Assembly (NCBI RefSeq): GCF_047663525.1
Contig: NC_092602.1
Span: 11,901,501-11,965,500 of the forward strand
DNA length: 64,000 bases
Direction: 5' to 3'
Source: Anas platyrhynchos
Taxonomy: Eukaryota; Chordata; Aves; Anseriformes; Anatidae
A program made the translations under genes and the position numbers. This document shows, piece by piece, positions 28,101 to 38,690 of the stretch. Below the pieces are notes generated by a model. It had not been told where the DNA came from. It saw nothing but the letters and a program-made list of their open reading frames with translations, and searched no databases. Positions within the stretch are counted from its first letter, which is position 1; the number at the start of each line of letters is the position of its first letter.

Positions 28101-28493
28101 GTCAGAAAGAAAACCCCATTATCTCTCCTTCCGGTCCCCTCTGCTAACCGCTAGACCACAAAACACTTTTATTGTAGGATAACATTACAACAAATAGCTA
28201 TTTTCTGTTAGCAGAAAACCCACACTTTGTAGTTTTACTTTTAAAATTCATTTATGCTCCAGCTCCATAAGAATGCCAGCCAGTCCTGTGACACAGCATA
28301 AACAGTTCTCCCTCCTTTTCATGCCCCAGTTTTATTAAGTAATCCCCATAAAAGCAATTACCGAGCCTTGGACTGAAAAATAACTAGAAAAAAAAAAGCG
28401 ACAGCAAATTCTGTGCATCTTCATTTGCATACGGATTCCCTCCCTCCCCCTTTCTAAGGTTTTTGCCATGAGGTCTTTTATGTCTCTTTCAAT

Positions 28494-28513
28494 AATCATA
28501 TAATTATATGATT
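28494..28513. repeat. 20-bp perfect AT-rich palindrome
   Basis: AATCATATAA is followed immediately by its exact reverse complement, with no spacer. It lies in an AT-rich part of intron 1. Confidence 0.93.
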
Positions 28514-30574
28514 CCTAAAGTACATGCTGGCAACACTTCAGGGGATTTTAGTCATTACAGGTGACAAGACTTCTCTTGTGTCTAATGCTCGCTAGAATTT
28601 CCTTCCACTTCATTCACAGACAAGATGATGAACTGACTGACACCCAAAAAACCCTCTCCCGGACATGTTTTGGGGTATTGACCCTCTCCCTTCTCCATTA
28701 TGGATCCTGGGAGCTAGACAGAAACAAACTGCAATGAACTTCAACTGGAATGAAGCGTTTTTTCAATTAAGCGGCCCATCATTTTTCCCAGGCACCACGT
28801 CCAACTATTTTAATGGCTTTCACATTTTTTCTTTAATTTTACAATCTGAAAGAGATGCCAAGGTTCCATCAAAGACCAAGAATGCTGTAATTCTATTTCT
28901 TCCTATGGTTGCAAGTTATTAACAAGCTGTCAAAACACCATAATTATTTTATATCAGGTTTGACTGATTCCATAAACATCTCTTAGCTGCACACTACCTT
29001 GCTTCTCGCTCCCCCCACGTGCAAGTTTGTGCTTGGGCTGGATGGAGAAGAGACGCTGCACATCCTCTTAGCAGTGCAAGAGACATTTATGAGCTCCAGA
29101 AGAAATCAAGAGCAATAGTGTATTTATAAGCTGATGCACTTGGTACCACTGTATGGTTTAATAAAATGTTTCTTCCCCTAAATTGCTTTGGGTTTTTAGC
29201 TCTCCTGTAGAAGTGAGAGCTACCAGGGCAGACTCCGATCTCACTGACCAACAGGAGGGGTTAAAGAAGTGACCTCGGTGTCCAGCAGCACACCACAGCC
29301 CGCTGAACACCCTGAAGCCCTAAATAATCATCTGTTTCCCAGCCTGGGCTTCGTGCTCCCTCCTAACCTAAGCATCTCACTAAGTAGATACTAAAACAGA
29401 GATACATTAGCTTCAGAACAAACCAATCTATGTTTAAAGGTGAAAAAAGAAATTAAAAATGCCAAACAATTACAGTCATTTTTACAGATCTGGAAAGAAC
29501 ATCTGTTGGAGGGGAAGATAATGCAATGCTATCCAACTGCAAGCACTACAGGCGTTGCATTTAGACTACAGGCACGAACACACCACACACACATTTTCTG
29601 CATGTCTCCATCACAGCACATTCAGGAAAGAGCAGCGGCACCATCCTGCAAGGCATGCGCTAGGCAGAGGAGACAAGCAGCTCCCTAGGCCTGCTGACAG
29701 AGCCCAAGAGCCCCTAAAATAGAGTGTTTGACTTCAAATTGCCACGTCTGTGTGGCACAACTATACATAGGCAGCACAAGATTAAAAAAGCTTTGCTTTG
29801 AGCACAAAGGGAGAGACAGGAACAGTGCCATAAGCCCATGTTTTGCAGCCAGCAGCGCAGGGAAATTATTTTGATCCCTTCAATCCCCTTATCCATGCCA
29901 ACCACTGACCTTGCAGATGCAACTTTTGTTCAAGTTTAGTCTCTTTTTGGCTTGAAGCAAGACTGAGCTGCACAGGAAACGCTCTCCATTCATCCCGCAC
30001 CACGCCAGCGCTGCACACAGAGCTGCCTCAGTACCTGTTCTCGCCCGGTACTTCTGAACTTCGGATCCACACTGTCCTATATAACTAAGTCCCCAAACCA
30101 CCACTCTCCTGTCCCCAGGCTCGGTCACGCGTTGCAGAGGCTCCTCTGAATTCATTTAATGCTCACCTCCATGTTACACCTATTGGATTAGTGACACCAA
30201 GACTGGGTCTCCTTTCACCACCTGAACAGCCTACTTAAAAGCTCATTGTTTTTGTAAAAGAGGCAGGTGTTCAAAGAGATGGAGCAGGGCAGGTAAAATA
30301 GCATCCAGACTGCACAAGGAGCAGGGCTGGAGCAGTGGAAGCACCCGTCGTGCTGGAACACAGCACAGCCAGAAGATATTTAATCGGCAAGAGCCACTTC
30401 ACCTACATAAAACTCTTTTATACCTTTACTGTGATAAACTGGAGGCATTAAAGTGCACTGAATTGGAAATTGTTCTCACTTACAGCAGGATGTTCTCATA
30501 CGACTGGTACCAAGGTGCACGTCTTCTATACTGTATTTCAAAAAACTTTATTTAAAAAAGAAAGGGGAAAAAAC

Positions 30575-30895
30575 GTATTGCGTCGGGCAGGATTGGCTGC
30601 TTTGATTTGGCCCATGCTGTTCGCTCCCTAGCGCTCGCTGCAGCACTGCAGACAAAGCGCACGAAGCTCCCTGCCACCGCGGCAGCTGCAGCAAGGACCT
30701 CGCCGCGGCACCTCTTTGGATCCACAGACACAAACCCACCCAGACCACAAAGCCTGAGGCGGAGGGCAGCAGCCTGCAGCACCCGGACAACTCCACACCC
30801 CACGGCAAGGATACCAAGAGGAAGAAAACACCCCAAAATGTTAACGTCGCGGGAAGAAGCAAGATTGCTGCAGGTACCTCAGCGTCGGGGTAACT
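30575..30895. promoter_or_regulatory. CpG-rich patch in intron 1
   Basis: CpGs cluster across about 320 bp (GCGTCGGG, GCGCTCGC, CACCGCGG, CTCGCCGCGG, AACGTCGCGG, AGCGTCGGGG). It lies about 6 kb inside the gene from exon 1. A secondary start site or enhancer is plausible. The frames open across it show no recognisable protein. Confidence 0.4.
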
Positions 30896-31205
30896 CTGCA
30901 GCCTGGGTGTTGCATCTCCGTAAGTCTATGGATGTTTAAAGAGGGGCAGTCGTGCGATACGTCAGCCCTTCTGCCAGGCAGGCATCTCTCAGAGACAAAG
31001 TGACATACACCAGGCTAAGCCCATCCTACCGGGCTCCCCTTCTCGCCCTCATTTTCCCTGAAAGAAACGCTAATATTCAGGCTCATTCTGCAAAATAACT
31101 GAGATTAAAAATAAAAAGAGGATCTCATTAGCATACTGGGAGGACGATAAAGTTTTCAGTTCTCTCTAGACAAGAAGTCAAGTGCATTACTACAAGTAAA
31201 CACTG

Positions 31206-31242
31206 ATTTGGATTGAGTATCATCTATCATTTGGATTAAGTA
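31206..31242. repeat. Short direct repeat, period 23
   Basis: ATTTGGATTGAGTA (31206-31219) recurs as ATTTGGATTAAGTA (31229-31242), with one mismatch in 14. Confidence 0.7.
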
Positions 31243-32132
31243 GAACACTAGCTTTATTACAGCCCTTTTATCCAAAAATCTTATCTGTGCAGTACACCGT
31301 TCTATTTTTAAATACATATATATTTTTTAAATTAATTATAATTTGTCTTCTCAATTTCTCTGTGCTTATATGCCTACACTTCAACAAGCTTCGTCTCACC
31401 TTTTACCCCACGTTTCAGGCTGCTGAAGAAAGATCGAGCAGTTATTGCTGCAGAGAGCTCACACAGAAGAATCTTCTAAGATTTTAAGAGGTCTCAGCAG
31501 GGATTTTTACCTGGATTTTGAAAAACGTGGGCGTTTCACAGCCGGGCCTCAGGTAAGCAAGCCACTTCCCTTCTCTGACGACACCACAGCTATGCTAAAT
31601 GGCACTAAGTGCTAACACCACACTGGCAGTACCTGTACTCGCCGCGCACGCTGCCACTCCTGCTGTGCAAGTGGCCCTGCACCCGGTGACACCAACAATG
31701 CCACCCGCTGACAATACTGCCCAGTGACATCAGTGCCACCACACAGCTCTGCCTCTGCGCTGCCTGGCTGGATTTGCTGACAGGGCAAAAAGCTCCAGCA
31801 GCAGAGCCAGATCCTCACCCATTGCTGTGCTTTGCAGGACACCTAGCTCCTCTCGCTCCTGTCCACGTACAGCACATGCGACCAAGCAGATGTTCAGGCT
31901 CTGCAGAACGTGCCCCTTGGAGCTGCTTTGCTTTAGCGCCTCTGTATTAACAGCCTCTTGCTCCTCAACAGCAGCAAAAACACATCGTAAGTACCTGCTT
32001 TGGAGAAGATGCAAAATCAACAGTGAGGAGAATAAATCAGAGAAGGCTAACAAGCCTTCAGGAAAACCAAAAGGCACCGAGAGCCTTTACAGCACCGTCT
32101 AAAAATTACTGGTTTTCCTGCAGTTGAAAACA

Positions 32133-32156
32133 TTTATATATATATATATTTTTTTA
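32133..32156. repeat. (TA)n microsatellite with T run
   Basis: About eight TA units followed by seven or more T. Confidence 0.9.
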
Positions 32157-32533
32157 AGAAATAACTGTCCATCAGAATCACTAACTCGATACACAATCAC
32201 TTGTCAATTAAGTAGAAGGAAAAAATATTTAACGTCTAGAAGCTTGTTTTAAAACAGACGGTGAGGCACAGACAACGTCCAGCGCACAGCAGGCGCACAG
32301 CGACACGATCGCAAAGCAGCAGCCACCCGGCCAGGCCAGTGGAACTAGCAGAAAACCTTTGGAACAGGAAGTTGCAGTTAAATACACTGGTTTTCTTATC
32401 AATGGGAGATCAGAGCAACAGTAACAGCACAGTGTACAGCACACATGTGAGAACAGCCTTATCAAGATAACAGCTGAAGAGCTCATGGATGCTGGCCAGA
32501 AGCCTGCGATCACCATGGGGCTTTCTGAACCCA

Positions 32534-32567
32534 GTGACACCAGAGTGACTCCGGAGTGACACCAGAG
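32534..32567. repeat. Short direct repeat, period 22
   Basis: GTGACACCAGAG occurs at 32534-32545 and exactly again at 32556-32567. Confidence 0.75.
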
Positions 32568-34201
32568 CAGTGTCAGTGCTGCCGGGTCTCCAGCTAGGAG
32601 CAAACACAAGAGGGGGCAAGGCTCTTGCCCCCCCCGGGGGCTGAGGGTGCCCGTCCTGCTGGCGAGGGCAGCGCCGCTTCCACAAGCTGGGCGCGAATTA
32701 AAAGGCCTGGCTTTTTGGCCAGGGGACCTACCACCGCGCCGCTCAACGCGTGTTTGCAAGTGGATTCTCCAGGAGATGCTATAAATAGGTTAAACATTCC
32801 TTAAAGGGGGAAAAAAAAAAAGAGAAAAGAGAAACCACAACCCTTACGTACACACCACGAAAGTTAAAATTTCCACAGAGTGTTCCAAAGCTTTGCTGGA
32901 ATCTGTAAAATTGATAAACAAAAGCCAAAAAGAAAACACAACCCCTTGTCTTTACAACTACTTTGGGAGAACAATTGCTCTCAAAGATCGCATTCATTAA
33001 CATTCTGATGAAGTTCCCTTTTAGGGCTGTTTTTTGTACTTGAAAGGAACAGCGATGATCAGAGAGAGCCCTCAACTACCGACTCACTCATTTAGCTTCT
33101 CTCACTCTGATTCACCAATCACCTTCAAGAATAATTAGCAGCTTCATCTGAACGTAATGAATACACACACATGCTCACATACGTGCCATTCATTTCGGGA
33201 GGCGGCCAGAAATCCCCCGTTCCTCGCCACGGCTCAGGACCCATCTCCTGGGCAGCACCTGCCGTGTCCAGGCCGCCCGTGCCGGTGGTCATGGCCAACT
33301 CGGGTCCCAGGTTTTCAGCCTCAAAGTCGTGGCCGGGTGGAAAACAAAATGCCCTGCACACCCACCAGCTGCACGGCAACGGATTTATTTGAGAAGATTC
33401 AGGGGAAGGAAGGGAAAGGGGAAGTTTTAATTTCATACGCGCAGAAAGAGGCTGCTGCTGCATCCGTGGGCTTTCGGGTTTTTTCCTTAAAATATATATG
33501 TATAATCAAATCTGTCTTTACGTGAATAGGGGAGCTGCAAGTCGAATCACAAACTATTACCACAGAAGCAAGATGCGATGTTTTCAGATGACAACTGCCA
33601 GGAAAACACTGCCTTGCTAGTTAAATAAAAAAATCCAAAATTCACACGAAGGAGCTAGAAGAGACTTCATAAAGCCACCCCTCAGCATTAACCTTAACTG
33701 CTCGCATCACCAGGTCAACACGCGGGAGGCATACATAAAGCACCCATTATTTACAGGAACACCAGCGGTGAGAATTTTCTGAAGTGGGGAAGGGGAATTC
33801 ACAGTATTTTGAGATAAAGAGAAAAACAAACAGAAAAACCCTTGCCTCTTCCAAACATTTCTGTCGAAGTTCTGCCTAACCATTGAGAAATTTAATTTCC
33901 AGGGGGAAACCCAAAACCTAGCTAGCCTATTAAGCTTTATCGCAGATCACTGTAACATCTAATGAAAAACAAACCCAGAAGAAGAACAGAAGAAAGGATC
34001 ACAACGAACTACCACATATGCAACAAAAGCTCCTTTTAGGATTATAAATTAAATAAAGCAGACTTTCTCAGTTCAGTACAGTTCCTAGGCTGGGCACTCA
34101 CTTTTATCCTTTCTCCCCCTTCGTGTGCTGTGATGGAGACATGGAGGATTTCAATTCTTATTTATTTCCTAAACATCATTGCAGCAGATTTTAAGTCCTC
34201 T

Positions 34202-34246
34202 TAAAAAAAAATAAAAAATAAAAAAAATTATATATACACACACTGA
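34202..34246. repeat. A-rich / (TA)n / (CA)n composite tract
   Basis: A runs with single T interruptions, then TATATATA, then ACACACAC. Confidence 0.88.
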
Positions 34247-36303
34247 CTGAAATGCAAATCTCCTCCAACCCAGAAGAAAACCACCTGTTGCAGTCAAGTA
34301 CACTAGAGAGCACAGCTCCACACCACGCAAAATGACCTTGCAGTTTCAGTCATTTACATGGGCATATGCTGCTTTAAAGTAGTTTTGTCTCGATAATCCC
34401 CTTCGCTTGCTGCTACACCAAATCTGCCAGACGTCGCCCATTGTCAAAGGCGGTGCTGCACTTCTCGAAGGAAAGCTCACACAATGCAGAGCATTTTCTC
34501 CTCTTTCCTGTTGCTGCAACTTATGGAATACACGAGATCATTAGGGCTCCCGGAGCGCCTCAAATGCCAGATACCTCCTGGGTCAGGACCTGCAGGAAAG
34601 CGGGGAGCGCTGCTCGCGCTGCTCCTTCTGATGGGCCAGCTGCTACCCCGAGATGCTCAGGCACACGTATCCTCTTGCACGCAGGTAAATACAGAAGGAA
34701 TCAATTAATTTCAGGTGCTAGTGTAAGAATTCCAGAGGGCACAGTTCATAAAGATTTATATGTACTTTTTTTTTTTTAAGGAAAAAAAAACAGAAGTGCT
34801 TCCCCAGCCAGATGTCCTTTGGGGTGGCAGAAGTTTAAGGTCACCTTCTACCCTCACGTGCCCTATTATCAAGGTTACGGTTTGGTTGGTTTGATAACAA
34901 GGCATATCCCATTTGAAAAGCACTGAGTTTCCCCTGCAGCCCTGGAGGGACTGTGCTATCATTTGAATTCTATTTCCTGATAATGTGCTCATCATGGTAG
35001 AAAATTTCTGCAAGAAGATGAATTTTACTTTCTTCACTGACAGCTCGGCAGAGACTCAGGGCTTTAATTGGACCTATCTGCTGATGCAGATTTGACTAAG
35101 AGCATGCCCAAGAAAAAAAAATAATAACACAGACAGGTCTATGGCACTTGTGTAAAGGCACACATAAGCGGATCGCTTGCTCATTATCAGCTGTGTGTAG
35201 ACAAAGTAGCTGGCTTTCCTGCTAGGACAACACCCCACAAATGACGCTGCGAGAGGCCAAAGAATACCAGTCACCAGCCCAGCACCGGTCACGTTCCCAC
35301 TCCAGCACGTACACGTACAGGCTGCTCGCCGCCTGCCTAATTTGTGTTTTTGTGGGCGAGGGAGGAGGGCCAGGCTCCCCAAGCCACAACTCCACCATCC
35401 CAGCACTGGAATTGATGGCCGAGGCACCAAGGACTTCCCGAGCAGGACAGAGAGCCAAAGGGGATCCCAAGGTCTGGGCGAAAGGTGCTAGGGATCCCAG
35501 GGCAAACTTGAACTTACTCACCAACCTCCACAAAATCCTTCATTACTGTAACGTGGGCTAATAGTGAGAGGAAATCTGCGGCAGAGAGCAAACCCAAAAC
35601 TTTGCCCACGTTTTTTCAACGCAGCACGTCAAAGTGGGCAAAGGCACCAGGGTGGCTCATACGTACTTGGAACTCAAGTTCCTGTGCCTACCGAGCGACT
35701 TGTTGGGTGCCCTCCCTCTCGACAGCTCACTTCTTCCCCTCGTACACAAACAAAACAAAAACCAAAAGCCAAAGTCTTTGTTTGTCAATGCCCCTCTGAA
35801 AATATTAAATTTCCTGCTCTGCTTAACTTAGCTCAGACAAGGCAGGCAGTATTTGCTCAGCAAATATTGTTTGTAATAAGTTAGACAAGCAATATTTTTT
35901 GCCAGCCTATTAACACCAGAAAAATATGTACAGTCAACAAGAGATGAAGAATTTGTTCAATTACTTCAAAAATGGGAATTACAACCAAGGGATTATTATC
36001 CATTTAAACATCTCTTTTCCACAAAATGTCAAACACTAGCCATTTGCTAACAATCTCCGGAGACAGATAAAGTAACCTTCTGGCAACGCAAACACAAACT
36101 CCGCGAGCCGGGGGGGGGCCGGGGAGGAAGGAGGAGGACAGGAGGGGGGACCCGGGGTAAGGGGGGGCAGGGGGGCACCAGCCTGCAGCAAGTTGCGAGC
36201 GGTGCTGCCCGGCATCCCTGCAGGGCTGACAGCGTGATGAAGGCGCAGTAATTGGCATCTACAAAAAAATCAGCAGCGTGCAAGCACCCCGATTCATTTC
36301 CCA

Positions 36304-36705
<402 letters not shown>

Positions 36706-36720
36706 TCAAAAATGAAAGGA

Positions 36721-36745
36721 TGAAAAAAAAATAATAATAATATAG
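36721..36745. repeat. poly-A and (ATA)n tract upstream of the FBRSL1 start codon
   Basis: A run of A followed by ATAATAATA units, lying 35-60 nt upstream of the ATG on the gene's strand, and so probably in the 5' UTR as poly-T/(TAT)n. Confidence 0.85.
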
Positions 36746-36748
36746 GGG

Positions 36749-36864
36749 AACGGGGTGGGGGGGGAGTGGGGGGGGGAGGAGCGGGGGGGATTAAAAAATA
36801 AAAATAAGGCCGGGGGTGGGGGGGGAGGATGGGGGCGGGGGGGGCGCGGGGGGTGGAGAAAAGT
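36749..36864. repeat. Poly-G-rich tract, quadruplex-forming
   Basis: More than ten runs of 3-9 G on the + strand, separated by short loops. The sequence greatly exceeds the minimal four-run G-quadruplex pattern. In the FBRSL1 transcript, if included, it would be C-rich. Confidence 0.9.
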
Positions 36865-36911
36865 CGCCCCCCTCCAACTCACCGCTTCCCCTCTCCAAAC
36901 CCCGGAGCCCT

Positions 36912-36978
36912 CAAAAAATAATAATAATAATAATAATAATAATTAAAAAAAAATAATCAACAACAACAACAACAAAAA
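36912..36978. repeat. (AAT)n followed by (CAA)n microsatellites
   Basis: About ten AAT units (36913-36945), an A-rich spacer, then about seven CAA units (36956-36978). Both lie in the presumed 5' UTR or promoter and are likely to vary in length. Confidence 0.9.
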
Positions 36979-37108
36979 ATCCTGCTGTTCAGACCCTCGG
37001 ATCCAGGGCGATGATAATCCACAGAGCAAGGCTGGGTGGCGGTGGGGCTCGCGGCACACACACACAAAAAAAAATATTAAATCCACGGAATGACCTTGAC
37101 AAATTTCC

Positions 37109-37162
37109 ACCCCCCGCCCCCCCCACCCCCCCCAAAAAAAAAAAAAAAAAAAAAAAAAAAAA
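37109..37162. repeat. Poly-C tract joined to a run of 29 A
   Basis: A C-rich run broken by single A or G bases (37109-37133) is followed by 29 consecutive A (37134-37162). On the gene's strand this is a T29 run followed by G runs. It is one of the longest homopolymers in the window and is a likely spot for sequencing or length error. Confidence 0.92.
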
Positions 37163-37448
37163 GCAGTAGACGGGAAGAGGAGGGGAGAAAAGAGAGGAGG
37201 TGGCGGCGGCGGGGGGGGTATTTCTGGATCAGGACGAGGACACCTCGGGTTCACTCGGCGAGGAAGCGGAGAGGCAGATCCAGGAGGCTCGACCCAGCTC
37301 GGGATAAATCCAGCCGCGGCGCCCCCTTCCCTCGGGGGGGTGGGTGGGCAGCACCGCTCCGGGGCCCCCCTCGCTGCTCGGCCGGGGGCCGCCGCGCTCG
37401 CCGCCCAACTTTCTTGCCGCGGAGCGAGCCAGACAATCCCCGGGCAGC

Positions 37449-37556
37449 CCCCGCTGCCGCCGCCGCCGCCGCCGACCCCTCCTCGCCGGGCGCCGCCGCC
37501 GGCTCGCAGCCCCCCTCGGGCGCGGCGCCCCCAACGCCGCCGCCGCCGCCCGCTGC
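37449..37556. repeat. (GCC)n trinucleotide tracts in the CpG island
   Basis: Perfect GCC/CCG runs at about 37456-37474 and again near 37539-37553. Such tracts in 5' UTRs can expand in some vertebrate genes; nothing here shows expansion. Confidence 0.8.
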
Positions 37557-37777
37557 CGGCTGGCGCTCGCTCGCTCGCCCGCCCCGGCCCCAGCCCGGCC
37601 GCCCGCGGCGCGGCCCCGGCCCCCCGAAGGCGCTCAGTCGGCGCTGCCCGGATGCCGCCCCATTCTCCCCGAGCTGGGACGCGGCGCTAGCACCGCCCGG
37701 CCGGCCGCGCATGAGCAGGGCTGCCAGCTGCGCGTCATTCCCCGGCGCAGGCCCGGCCGTGCCCCCGGCCCCCCCCC

Positions 37778-37806
37778 TTCCTCCTCCTCCTCCTCCTCCT
37801 CCTCCT
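37778..37806. repeat. (TCC)n microsatellite
   Basis: About nine uninterrupted TCC units followed by CTG CTG. It forms a polypurine/polypyrimidine mirror tract within the promoter island. Confidence 0.9.
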
Positions 37807-38048
37807 GCTGCTGCCGCCCGCCCCTCGCCTCGCCTCAGCCCGGGGGAGCCGAGGCCCGCCCTCGCCGCCCCGAAAAGTTTTCCCCCCCCCCGGCCCGGCC
37901 GCGGGTCCCCGTCTCGCCTCCCTTCCTCCCTGCCCCGCTGGGGAAATGGAGGGCGGCGCGGCCGGGGGAGCTGCTGGGGGCGAGGGGAGGGCGAGGGGCA
38001 AAAGGAGGAGCCGAGGGGAGAGAGGGGGCTTGGAAGATGAGGCGGGGG

Positions 38049-38690
38049 CTGAGGAATGGGGTGGGAGGTGAAGGGGCAGGGGGAGCTGAGGGGTGGGTTG
38101 GGGGTCGCGTGAGGGGCTGAGGAATGAGGTAGGGGACGTGAGATGAACAGAGGGACGGGGAGCGAGCTGGGGGATGAGTTGGGGGGTAGGAGATGAGGAG
38201 AGGGATGGGGAACAAGCTGAGGGGTGAGCTGGGAGGTGAAGTGCCGGGGGAAAGCTGAGGGGTGAGTTGGGGGTCCCGCGATGGGCTGAGGAGCAACCTG
38301 AGGGAAGTCAGGGGATCAAAACAGCCTGCGAGATGAGGTGGGGGTATGAGGTGAACAGAGGGGTGAGGGACAACCTGAGGGGTGTTGGGGGGCAAAAACC
38401 AGCTGAGCGATGAGTTGGGGGGTACAGGATGAAGAGAGGGGTGAGGAACAACCTGAGGGATGAGTTGGGAGGTGCAGGGCCAGCGGGAAGCTGAGGGATG
38501 TGTTGGGGGTTGTGTGATGGGCTGAGGAACAACCTGGGGGTTGTTGGGGGAACAAGATGAAAAGGATGAGGAACAAGCTGAGGGATGAGTTATGGGAATG
38601 ATGAACGGAGGGATGAGGAACAAGTTGGGGGTGATGGACAAGCCGAGGGCTGAGCCAGCAAACAAGCTGGGGGACAAGATGATGAGGAGG
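38049..38690 (+). repeat. G-rich hierarchical minisatellite upstream of the FBRSL1 CpG island
   Basis: Degenerate modules, nearly all starting CTGAGG or CTGGGG, tile this stretch head to tail. Three module classes recur: about 38 bp (38049-38085, 38217-38254, 38453-38490), 31 bp (38086-38116, 38255-38285, 38491-38521) and 50 bp (38117-38166, 38167-38216, 38325-38374, 38403-38452). A 50-38-31 block at 38167-38285 returns in the same order at 38403-38521. The + strand is strongly G-rich (34 G and 8 C in the row 38221-38280), and 38059-38105 alone holds seven runs of three or more G. The repeat decays after about 38520. Open frames run through it on the minus strand only because the units lack stop codons. 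Confidence 0.88.

Larger units (their letters stand above)
28101..36303. other. Non-coding intron sequence proximal to exon 1
   Basis: This contains the 20-bp palindrome, the CpG patch at 30.6 kb, TA-rich tracts and short direct repeats. AT-rich segments at 28150-28300 and 33900-34090 look low in CpG and complex in sequence, as conserved non-coding DNA often does. No exon was recognised. Confidence 0.55.

Noticed and set aside
30548..30862. Minus-strand frame with an apparent N-terminal hydrophobic segment over the 30.6 kb CpG patch
   Set aside because: It looks like a signal peptide at first sight, but several frames are open here because of GC content, and nothing downstream resembles a protein.
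32229..32759. 176-codon minus-strand frame with hydrophobic segments
   Set aside because: No recognisable family. The C-terminal Cys/Leu-rich stretch looks like chance translation of intron DNA, and no splice signals frame it convincingly.
37090..38120. Long + strand open frames (up to 316 codons) across the CpG island
   Set aside because: They are made of Pro/Arg/Ala-rich translations of GC-rich DNA and of the C and A homopolymers, with no domain and no homology I recognise. CpG islands lack AT-rich stop codons, so long frames are expected.
37835..38677. Minus-strand 280-codon frame with a repeating Pro/His/Ser peptide
   Set aside because: It is the translation of the minisatellite. The units lack stops in more than one frame, the frame begins with TTG, and the repeat drifts in length without keeping a multiple of three.
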